DNA of 64,000 nt from an uncultured Thermofilaceae archaeon (GTDB taxonomy: Archaea > Thermoproteota > Thermoprotei > Thermofilales > Thermofilaceae): contig CALHPJ010000002.1 in the NCBI GenBank assembly GCA_938036345.1, positions 99,007-163,006 on the forward strand, given 5' to 3'. Shown here one piece after another: positions 7,420 through 14,016 of this stretch. How positions within the stretch are numbered: position 1 is the stretch's first letter; each line of letters opens with the position of its first letter. A model generated the notes under the pieces. That model saw only the letters and a list, made by a program, of their open reading frames with translations, was not told the origin of the DNA and did no database searches. A program made the translations under genes and the position numbers.

Positions 7420-8610
7420 ATGAAAGATGACAGGGAGAAGGCCGGGATGCGTAATATTTACGCGCTTGGGGCCGTCAGCTTCTTCACCGATGTCTCTACG
7501 GAAATGGTTATGGGCTACCTCCCGGTTTTCGCTGTGCAGGAGCTCGGCGCCACCAGAGCCTTCCTAGGCCTAATAGAGGGCGTGGGGGAGTTCCTCAACT
7601 ACTTCTTCCGGATGGTCAGCGGTTTTCTCTCAGACAAACTGGGTAGGAGGAAGCCCCTGGTCTTCGCCGGCTACGCGCTATCGACCGTCTCGAAGCCTAT
7701 GTTCGCCCTAGCCTCGTCCCCGCTCGACGTGCTGGTTGTGCGAGCGGCGGACCGGACGGGTAAAGGGTTGCGAACCTCACCGCGGGACGCGCTCATCAGC
7801 CAGTCTGTAGGAGAGCGCAGCATGGGTAAAGCATTTGGGCTCCACCGCACCCTGGATCAATCGGGGGCTATCCTAGGCCCCCTGCTGGCCACCCTGCTAC
7901 TGCAGGCTATTGGGGCTAGGAACCTGTTCATAGCCTCCTTTATTCCAGCGGCTATCGCGCTTCTGATTCTCTGGCTTTTCGTCGCCGACGTGAAAGCTGG
8001 GCCTAGGAAGGGCGCTCTGCTGAGGGGAGCGCGCAGCCTTCTCAAAGGGAACTTCCTCCTGCTGCTCCTGGCGCTCGCCATCCTCGGCCTCGGATACTAC
8101 GATTTCTCGTTTATTCTAGTTCGCTCCACAGAGCTCGGCGTAGCCCCGCACCTCGTTCCGCTAGTATATTTAGCTCTAAACCTTTTCCACACCGCGGTGG
8201 GCTACCCGGTTGGCTATGCTTCGGACAAGGTGGGGCGGGAACGGCTCCTTGGAGTTAGCCTCGTCCTGTTTTCTGCCTCCTCGCTGGCTATGGCGTTCCT
8301 CGAAGGTTATTTCGCCGCGATAACGCTTACTGTACTCTACGGCCTTTTCTTCGGCATGTACGAAACGCTTTCCCGCGCCGCTGTCCCATGCTACGCACCG
8401 GATGAGCTCAGGGGCACCGCCTATGGCCTCTTCTACCTGACTAACGGATCAACCTCGCTAGTGGGCATGGCTGTTGTCGGGTACCTGTGGGACTCCCTGG
8501 GCAGGGGTGCGGCCTTTACATACAGCGCCTTCCTTGGGCTCGTAAGCGCCTCGCTCATGGCTCTTCTCTCAGCCAGAAAGAGGGAAATAATGGGCGCTTG
8601 TTCGGGATAA
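7420..8610 (+). CDS. Major facilitator superfamily transporter
   Basis: 396 residues with twelve predicted membrane segments. SDKLGRRKPL after the second helix is the MFS A-motif, and GYASDKVGRERLLG is its counterpart in the second half. DRTGKGLRTSPRDALISQS is typical of a prokaryotic drug/sugar-like MFS subgroup. Substrate not predictable. A TATA element (GTTTTTAAG at 7390-7398) is centred 26 nt before ATG 7420; ATG 7414 is the alternative. An open frame running back to 7300 overlaps the protease gene and is not credible as coding. Ends 5 nt from the convergent flavodoxin gene. Confidence 0.85.
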   Translation: MKDDREKAGMRNIYALGAVSFFTDVSTEMVMGYLPVFAVQELGATRAFLGLIEGVGEFLNYFFRMVSGFLSDKLGRRKPLVFAGYALSTVSKPMFALASSPLDVLVVRAADRTGKGLRTSPRDALISQSVGERSMGKAFGLHRTLDQSGAILGPLLATLLLQAIGARNLFIASFIPAAIALLILWLFVADVKAGPRKGALLRGARSLLKGNFLLLLLALAILGLGYYDFSFILVRSTELGVAPHLVPLVYLALNLFHTAVGYPVGYASDKVGRERLLGVSLVLFSASSLAMAFLEGYFAAITLTVLYGLFFGMYETLSRAAVPCYAPDELRGTAYGLFYLTNGSTSLVGMAVVGYLWDSLGRGAAFTYSAFLGLVSASLMALLSARKREIMGACSG

Positions 8611-8615
8611 CCGAT

Positions 8616-9149
8616 CTACTGCTGCCCGAGCGCCTCTAGACCGGCTTTGAGGACTTTCGCGTGCTCTGCAAGTCTCTTACCGAGTAGTTTACAGGCCTTT
8701 AACGAGTTTTCGTCCGGCTCCCCTACCGCCACTGCACCGTAGTGGAGCGTAACCCCGCGAGCTACGTAGTCGGGTACGCCGAAGGTCATCATCCCGAAGT
8801 TTAGAATCGCCGAGATGAGGGACCATAGCGCCATCTCGTTGCCCCCACCCAGCCCCCCTGAGGAGGTGAAGGCCACAGCCACCTTGTAGCGGAGTTTACC
8901 CCAGTACTTGATCAGCTGCTTGTTGAAGAAGTAGTTCATCTTGTAGCTCATGGTGCCACAGTGCGTTGGGGAGCCGAAAGCGTACCCATCGTAGGCGGGA
9001 ACCTCGTCAACGTTCACCTCATCAACTTTGACCACCTTCACCTCTGCACCCTCCTCGACAGCGCCCTCCGCGACCGCCTTCGCCATTTTCTCTACGTTAC
9101 CGGTCCAGCTATCGTAGACTACCAGGATCTTCACCCTCTCCCCGCTCAC
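8616..9149 (-). CDS. Flavodoxin-fold NAD(P)H-quinone oxidoreductase-like protein
   Basis: About 177 residues. KILVVYDSWTGNVEKMAKAV is the FMN phosphate-binding loop, YAFGSPTHCGTMSYKM and FTSSGGLGGGNE are the two isoalloxazine loops, arranged as in WrbA/flavodoxin-like proteins. It probably binds FMN and moves electrons in the cytoplasm; the donor and acceptor are unknown. The minus-strand TATA element TCTTTTTAAA is centred 26 nt before GTG 9149, which discards an upstream extension of 28 residues; GTG 9134 is the other possibility. Convergent with the MFS gene. Confidence 0.8.
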   Translation of the reverse strand: MSGERVKILVVYDSWTGNVEKMAKAVAEGAVEEGAEVKVVKVDEVNVDEVPAYDGYAFGSPTHCGTMSYKMNYFFNKQLIKYWGKLRYKVAVAFTSSGGLGGGNEMALWSLISAILNFGMMTFGVPDYVARGVTLHYGAVAVGEPDENSLKACKLLGKRLAEHAKVLKAGLEALGQQ

Positions 9150-9270
9150 GGGAGCCCTTGGCTTATAGGGTTTAAAAAGAAAAACGGGTACTTCGCGCAA
9201 GCTAAAGAGCCTCGGAAATTCCTTAGCCGTCACGCAGTATCAGGGATCTGCGGGGGTTACGCGAACTCTA

Positions 9271-10446
9271 CTAACGGGTTACCGGCTCGCTGCTCAATGC
9301 TTTGAGGTTTAGCGAGTGGGGCTCTCTCTTGCCCAGCTTGTGCACAAAGGCTAGTAAGTCCTGGTAGGCAGCTATCTTGGATTTCCTCTTGAGGTTTAGG
9401 GGGCCAGGGCGCTTCATGTAGAAGGCGTTGATCTCGGGCACAGTCCCGTACATCCCGCCTCTCAGCGAAGCGTAGGCTAGCCTTGCGAGGTCCACCATGT
9501 AGCCGGCGAGCGCTGGGCTATCGTTAATCCTCATGTTAACAATCAGCTCGTCTGTGAAGCCGCCGAATGTGATCCACTGGATGTGCATGGCAACAAACTT
9601 TTTGTCCCCCAGAGGCTCGAGGTAGCCGGTCGGCTTGATAAAGTGGGGCGGCTCGTAACCGAGCACATCCTCGAGAAAGCCGCTTTTAGTCTCCTCCTTA
9701 GCCCTGTTCCTATCTGGCTCGATAAGGGATAGGAAATCGCTGTTCCCCCCGATGTTGAACTGCGCAACTGATAGCACTTTGCGACCCCTTTCCGCCAGGT
9801 GCTCCGCGATGTCGATAGTTAGAGGCGTCGCTCCAGTAGCACCGTCATCGCCCAACACCAGCGATCCGGACCTGAGCGCTCTATCGACAAAAGCCGGGCT
9901 GCATGCTACGTGCGCTGGCTGCAAGTTCACGTATGCTACGCTGTCCCGCTTCAGGAACAGGTAAGCGTAGGCCTGGGGGTGGGGCAGCGAGCCCCTCAGC
10001 GCGGCTTCCTCTACCTCCTCCCAGGTGTAAAGCGGGCTCGTCCGCGCTGTGGTGGTGACGTCTATTGCCACATCGGGATTGGCGTCGTCGATGAGTTCTT
10101 CGAACTTTACCAACGCATCCTCGAGGGGGCGCCCCTCGTCCAGCGCCTCCGTCTTAATGTATGAAGGGGTGCTGCTCAGCTTTAAGCCGGGGGCTACTGT
10201 CACGCTCTTCAGCTCGGGCTCGGGCTCGAGGCCATACCTCTCGACTACTTCGTACAGGCTCTTCCCCACTTTTCCGGCGTCGACATCCACGCTGGCGACT
10301 ACCTCTAGCTTTTCGATGGGTACACCGAAGTCAACTTTCGCCAGGGGGATCCCCCACGGCTCCATCAGCCCTTTCTTCAGCCTAGCCAGACCCCAGGCGA
10401 AAACCGAGGCGGCGTAGCCCTGTCCCAGCAGTAAAACCCTCACCAT
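9271..10446 (-). CDS. L-myo-inositol-1-phosphate synthase
   Basis: 391 residues. The Rossmann start RVLLLGQGYAASVFAWGL, the block LVLGDDGATGATPL and VAQFNIGGNSDFLSL are diagnostic for inositol-1-phosphate synthase, which cyclises glucose 6-phosphate with bound NAD+. In archaea the product feeds inositol phospholipids (archaetidylinositol) and, in hyperthermophiles, the solute di-myo-inositol phosphate. It stands alone on the minus strand with its own TATA box and a perfect 10-bp inverted repeat covering the initiation site, so regulated transcription is likely. A PadR regulator gene lies immediately upstream on the same strand. Confidence 0.92.
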   Translation of the reverse strand: MVRVLLLGQGYAASVFAWGLARLKKGLMEPWGIPLAKVDFGVPIEKLEVVASVDVDAGKVGKSLYEVVERYGLEPEPELKSVTVAPGLKLSSTPSYIKTEALDEGRPLEDALVKFEELIDDANPDVAIDVTTTARTSPLYTWEEVEEAALRGSLPHPQAYAYLFLKRDSVAYVNLQPAHVACSPAFVDRALRSGSLVLGDDGATGATPLTIDIAEHLAERGRKVLSVAQFNIGGNSDFLSLIEPDRNRAKEETKSGFLEDVLGYEPPHFIKPTGYLEPLGDKKFVAMHIQWITFGGFTDELIVNMRINDSPALAGYMVDLARLAYASLRGGMYGTVPEINAFYMKRPGPLNLKRKSKIAAYQDLLAFVHKLGKREPHSLNLKALSSEPVTR

Positions 10447-10447
10447 G

Positions 10448-10471
10448 GATATCTAATCTGCATTAGATATC
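10448..10471. promoter_or_regulatory. Perfect palindromic operator at the inositol-phosphate synthase start
   Basis: GATATCTAAT, four spacer bases CTGC, then ATTAGATATC: both 10-base arms match exactly. It begins one base upstream of the ATG codon and lies between it and the TATA box, over the expected transcription start. This position is classic for a repressor that blocks RNA polymerase recruitment or initiation. The binding protein is unknown; the adjacent PadR is a candidate. Confidence 0.6.
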
Positions 10472-10475
10472 ATAT

Positions 10476-10484
10476 GATTATAAG
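10476..10484 (-). promoter_or_regulatory. TATA box of the inositol-phosphate synthase gene
   Basis: CTTATAATC on the minus strand, centred about 34 nt before the ATG, so a short leader of roughly 8 nt containing part of the palindrome is expected. Confidence 0.5.
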
Positions 10485-10548
10485 CTTTTTCTCTGAAAGG
10501 GAGCACGGCGGGCAGAGGGGTGGGGGTAACCCGAAGTGGCAGCGCGCG

Positions 10549-10881
10549 TTAGCGGTCGAGCAAAGCAACTTTCTCCAACTTAGTGGCCAGCTCTTTCAGA
10601 TGCGTTACACCGTCAACCAGCAGTTTCCTGCCCTTGTCCGTTAGCCTGTAGTATCTCCTACGCTCGCTCCAGTAGCTTTCGACAAAACCCTCGCTTTCCA
10701 GCTTGCTTAAGACGACGTAGGGCAGCACTTTCCCAGGGTTAAACCCGAAGTCGCTTTCGATAGCTTTGGCCACCTCGTAGGGGTAACAGTCACTCCTGCT
10801 GAGCTCGGCGAGCACATACAACCATAGGTTCTCAACGCCGGTTTTCCTCTTCAGCCTGCTTAACGGTTTAGATTCGCTCAC
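10549..10881 (-). CDS. PadR family transcriptional regulator
   Basis: 110 residues. The winged helix is recognisable from ENLWLYVLAELSRSDCYPYEVAKAI, VLSKLESEGFV and ERRRYYRLTDKGRKLL, followed by a C-terminal helix for dimerisation, as in PadR proteins. These are usually repressors that respond to small molecules. GTG 10881 is chosen because a TATA element (CTTTTTTGC, minus strand) is centred 26 nt upstream; an upstream 13-residue extension would lie outside the transcript. It is divergent from the isomerase-like gene (70 bp) and upstream of the inositol-phosphate synthase gene, either of which it could control. Confidence 0.8.
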   Translation of the reverse strand: MSESKPLSRLKRKTGVENLWLYVLAELSRSDCYPYEVAKAIESDFGFNPGKVLPYVVLSKLESEGFVESYWSERRRYYRLTDKGRKLLVDGVTHLKELATKLEKVALLDR

Positions 10882-10902
10882 GCCTATGTATGGAGTCGCG
10901 CT

Positions 10903-10929
10903 GCAAAAAAGATAGCGCACAGATAAATA
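10903..10929. promoter_or_regulatory. Divergent promoter pair (PadR minus, isomerase-like plus)
   Basis: A minus-strand TATA (CTTTTTTGC, 10903-10911) is centred 26 nt from the PadR GTG and a plus-strand TATA (GATAAATA, 10922-10929) is centred 26 nt from the GTG at 10951. The two boxes are only about 10 bp apart, so occupancy of one is likely to affect the other. Confidence 0.5.
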
Positions 10930-10950
10930 GCACCGATAACTTGTTTCGAT

Positions 10951-11736
10951 GTGAAACTCGCTATCCAGGAGAACCTCCTCAAAGGAGATAGCCTAGCCGA
11001 GCGCCTGGCGCTGGCCGAGAGGTTGGGTTTCGAGGGCGTGGAGTTCTGGGGCTCCGGTCTGCGCGAGAGGTTAGCTGAGGTTAAGCAGGCGCTCTCAGTG
11101 ACCAAGATTAAAGCCTCCACGGTCTGCTCAGGGTACAGGGGGGATCTGCTTTCGGCAAGCAAGGAGGAGAGGGCGCTCGCCATGCGCGACATCGAGGCGC
11201 TGCTGGAGGTGGCCGCCGAGCTCGGCGCAGTCGGGCTTATCGTTGTACCAACGTTCGGTGGACCGAAGCTGCCGGACCTCGGCCCACTGTATCCGAGTGT
11301 GTGGCATCTTGAGCGGGAGCTGCTTATACGCGAGCTCAAAAATCTAGCTCGAAAAGCCGAGGAGACTGGGGCAAGCATACTGATTGAGCCGCTGAACAGG
11401 TACGAGACTCACTTTTTGAATAGGCTTGAGCAGGCCGTAGGGATCGTGGAAGAGGTTGGGTCGCCGGGTGTAGCCGTTATGGCCGACTTCTTCCACATGA
11501 ACATCGAGGAAGCAAACATCGCGGAGTCTCTGAGGAGTGCGCTGAAGTACCTGAAGCACATACACTTGGCGGACAGCAACCGCTGGCTGCCCGGCTTCGG
11601 GCACCTGGACTTCCGGGAACCCTTCAAAGCCTTAAGGGAGGGAGGGTACAGGTACTACATGGCGATGGAGTGTTACGTACCAGAGCCAAAGGAGGAGAAT
11701 TTAGCTAAAAGCGTGAAATACCTAAAAGGCCTTTAA
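10951..11736 (+). CDS. Sugar phosphate isomerase/epimerase-like TIM barrel (AP endonuclease 2 fold)
   Basis: 261 residues of the xylose isomerase-like TIM-barrel superfamily. Likely metal ligands are Glu in LIEPLNRYETHF, Asp in VMADFFHMNIEE, His in HIHLADSNRWLPGFGHLDF and Glu in AMECYVPEP, the same order as in D-tagatose/psicose 3-epimerases and related enzymes. It probably isomerises or epimerises a keto-sugar or its derivative in the cytoplasm; the substrate cannot be told. Leaderless GTG start with TATA 26 nt upstream. It precedes the galactanase gene by 47 bp, which has its own TATA. Confidence 0.82.
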   Translation: MKLAIQENLLKGDSLAERLALAERLGFEGVEFWGSGLRERLAEVKQALSVTKIKASTVCSGYRGDLLSASKEERALAMRDIEALLEVAAELGAVGLIVVPTFGGPKLPDLGPLYPSVWHLERELLIRELKNLARKAEETGASILIEPLNRYETHFLNRLEQAVGIVEEVGSPGVAVMADFFHMNIEEANIAESLRSALKYLKHIHLADSNRWLPGFGHLDFREPFKALREGGYRYYMAMECYVPEPKEENLAKSVKYLKGL

Positions 11737-11783
11737 CGTGGAAAGTTTCTTATATTCTCCGCTGTTATTTACGGGTAGAGGGC

Positions 11784-12959
11784 ATGGTAATCAAACGTTG
11801 GAAAATAGCTGCGGCTTCTCTGCTACTTGCAGTATCGCTCGGTATAGCCTTTACCGCTATGTTGCACAGGTTCTCCCCCCAGGAGGAATCTAAAGCTCCG
11901 CCCCCTAGAAGGGGTTCAAACCCGGGAGCCGGAGACGCTATTACCATAATGAGGAAGTATGGCGCCAACTGTTTTCGCCTTAGGTTGTTTGTTAACCCCA
12001 GCCCGCGCGATGAGTGGGGGGGGTTTACCGGTAACGATCTAGAGTACACAGTGAAGCTAGCTAGGAGGATTAAAGCCGCTGGAGCGAAGCTAATACTCGC
12101 CATCCATTACTCAGATACTTGGGCCGACCCCCAGCGTCAAGATGCCCCAGAGGCTTGGAGAGGTCTAAGCTATGAACAGTTAATCGACAAGGTGTTCGAA
12201 TACACGAGCGGCGTAATTTCGCGGATGCGTAATGAGGGGGCTTTGCCCGACATAGTGCAGATAGGCAATGAGATAACCTGCGGCTTCCTATGGCCCGAAG
12301 GTAAGGTTTGTGATGTTGAAAACCCCCACGAGCAGTGGAGTAAGTTCACCACTCTGCTTAAAGCCGCCATAAGGGGTGTGAGAGAAGGTTCGGGGAACGA
12401 GCCGGTTAAAATAATGCTGCACATTCACGGTGCAGGCTGGGAGGTCACCAGATGGTTCTTCTCAAACGTGGAAAAGTACGGAGTAACCTACGACTTAATA
12501 GGACTAAGCTATTATCCGTGGTGGCATGGCTCGTTAACCAGCTTGAAAATGAACATTCAGAATTCGTTTACCGTATTCGGTAAAAAGGTTATTATCGTTG
12601 AAACCGCCTACCCCCACCGCTACGTAAACTTAAGCGAAGTTCCGTGGGCCAACCCTAAGTATGCCGCATGGGAGTTTTCGCCCGAAGGCCAGAAAAGCTA
12701 CCTGCTGGATTTAGCTGCTGCTATCGATGCTTCAAGCTGTGCGGGCTTGCTGTGGTGGTACCCGGAGGCTGTACCTGTGGGGGACTTGAAACCTTGGCTT
12801 GGTGGTACCGCGGCGTTGTTTGACATGAATGGTAAAGCTTTGCCAGCTCTTAAGGCGTTTAAAGAAGTACGAGAGACTATGGGTCCAGAGTTCATGCTCG
12901 GTGGCGACATATCGGCTTTAGAGGAAGTCGAAAGACTCGGAGGCGCTTTCGCCGAGTAG
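11784..12959 (+). CDS. GH53 arabinogalactan endo-beta-1,4-galactanase-like, first strand moved to C-terminus
   Basis: 391 residues: a signal/anchor (about 8-27), a Pro-rich linker, then a GH53 barrel. Seen: YGANCFRLRLFVNP (59-72), HYSDTWADP (108-116), IGNEIT with acid/base Glu163, LSYYPWWHG (241-249), VETAYP with nucleophile Glu273, and the usual end FDMNGKALPALKAF (346-359). Known GH53 enzymes begin with a GADxSxxxEVExxGG block that forms the first barrel strand; here it is missing before DAITIMRKYG, and instead appears at the C-terminus as LGGDISALEEVERLGG (372-387). Just after the stop codon a decayed copy of the next block follows. The protein may therefore be a natural circular permutant, or a damaged copy. 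It would cut galactan outside the cell, feeding the GH2 enzyme. Confidence 0.85.
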   Translation: MVIKRWKIAAASLLLAVSLGIAFTAMLHRFSPQEESKAPPPRRGSNPGAGDAITIMRKYGANCFRLRLFVNPSPRDEWGGFTGNDLEYTVKLARRIKAAGAKLILAIHYSDTWADPQRQDAPEAWRGLSYEQLIDKVFEYTSGVISRMRNEGALPDIVQIGNEITCGFLWPEGKVCDVENPHEQWSKFTTLLKAAIRGVREGSGNEPVKIMLHIHGAGWEVTRWFFSNVEKYGVTYDLIGLSYYPWWHGSLTSLKMNIQNSFTVFGKKVIIVETAYPHRYVNLSEVPWANPKYAAWEFSPEGQKSYLLDLAAAIDASSCAGLLWWYPEAVPVGDLKPWLGGTAALFDMNGKALPALKAFKEVRETMGPEFMLGGDISALEEVERLGGAFAE

Positions 12960-13068
12960 GGTAGAACCAAAGTATCGTGCTACCCGCTTTGTAGGGAAGC
13001 AATCGCTGCAACGGGGGTATACGGCGCCAACCGTTTTCCAGGGTTATTTGCTAACCCCCAGTCCGCGA
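12960..13068 (+). pseudogene. Decayed second GH53 copy
   Basis: Reading on in the frame of the galactanase past its TAG gives REAIAATGVYGANRF followed by PGLFANPQSAR, which matches residues 50-75 of the same gene (GDAITIMRKYGANCF, LRLFVNPSPR). At the DNA level the run from about 13017 to 13066 is clearly alike with small indels (three bases lost after GTTTTC, one C gained). Nothing of the remaining barrel is present before the next promoter at 13110. This is the end of a truncated tandem duplicate. Confidence 0.7.
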
Positions 13069-13109
13069 GGTATCGGCTAAAAGCTGCTCGAGAAAGCGGA
13101 CCGTGACAG

Positions 13110-13117
13110 TAATATAG
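13110..13117 (+). promoter_or_regulatory. TATA box of the class I aldolase gene
   Basis: TAATATAG centred 26 nt before ATG 13139; selects this ATG over the adjoining TTG at 13136 and separates the aldolase from the galactanase remnant. Confidence 0.5.
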
Positions 13118-13138
13118 ACGGGGTTTCACTATTGGTTG

Positions 13139-13942
13139 ATGAGCTCGGGTAAAAAGGTTAGGTTGTCTAGAATTTTCAGGAGGGGTAGGGCGTTAATAGT
13201 GGCGATAGACCATGGCCTGAAGGCGGGTCCACTTAAGGGGATCGAGAACCCGAGGAAAGTGGTCGAAGTAGCAGCCGAGGAGAGGGCAGACGCGGTAATG
13301 GCAACCCCTCCCATCATCGAGCATGTCTCAGATCTCCTCTCAGGCCTCTATGCTATCGCGCGAGTCGACGGCGGGGCAACGTCGATAGGTCCCAGCATTA
13401 CCGATGACACTGTTCTGTTTACGGTCGAGGAGGCCGTCAGAGCGGGGGCGGATGCGGTTGTCGCTTTCGGCTACGTGGGTGTGGAGAACGAGCGCGAGCA
13501 GATCAGGAAGCTATCACGGGTAGCCGGCGAGTGCAGGAGGTTAGGCGTGCCCCTCGTCGCTGAGATGCTGCCGGTGGACCTGGTTAAGCACCACTTCTCG
13601 GGGGGAAGCCGTAGTTTGAACCCGGAGAGCGTAGCGCTGGCTGCTCGGGTTGGGTGGGAGGTTGGCGCCGACGCTGTGAAAACATACTACACAGGCGACC
13701 CTGAGAGCTTTAAGCGGGTCGTCGATTCATGCCCGATACCAATACTGGTGCTGGGAGGGCCTCCGGTGGCGGACTTTACCGCTTTCCTGAAGCAGGTTAA
13801 AGACGCTCTTAAAGCGGGTGCGCGGGGGGTGATTGTAGGTCGGAACGTCTGGCAGCATCCGACTCCTAGGCAGGCCCTCAAAGCACTCAGCAGGGTTGTG
13901 CACGAGGGATGCCCTGCCCAGGAGGCTGTGGGGGAAGCGTAG
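13139..13942 (+). CDS. DhnA/LsrF-type class I aldolase
   Basis: 267 residues. RLSRIFRRGRALIVAIDHG is the opening block of archaeal class I fructose-bisphosphate aldolase, ADH synthase and LsrF; the Schiff-base Lys is in GADAVKTYYTG, and ILVLGGPP plus ARGVIVGRNVWQHP bind the substrate phosphate at the barrel end. The family covers fructose 1,6-bisphosphate aldolase, aminodideoxyheptulosonate synthase and phospho-autoinducer thiolase, and sequence by eye does not separate them. The transaldolase-like gene starts 74 bp downstream with its own TATA-like element, suggesting that both act on phosphorylated ketoses. Confidence 0.85.
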   Translation: MSSGKKVRLSRIFRRGRALIVAIDHGLKAGPLKGIENPRKVVEVAAEERADAVMATPPIIEHVSDLLSGLYAIARVDGGATSIGPSITDDTVLFTVEEAVRAGADAVVAFGYVGVENEREQIRKLSRVAGECRRLGVPLVAEMLPVDLVKHHFSGGSRSLNPESVALAARVGWEVGADAVKTYYTGDPESFKRVVDSCPIPILVLGGPPVADFTAFLKQVKDALKAGARGVIVGRNVWQHPTPRQALKALSRVVHEGCPAQEAVGEA

Positions 13943-14016
13943 GGGAGGGGCCCACAGGGCTGCCATGTCAACGCTACTCTTAAAGTTGAGCCACGACATA
14001 GCCCCGACGATGCATC

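Noticed and set aside
11911..11926. GGGGTTCAAACCCGGG in the galactanase linker resembles a tRNA T arm
   Set aside because: No acceptor, D or anticodon arm is found around it and the stem beyond four pairs fails; probably chance in a GC-rich linker codon run.
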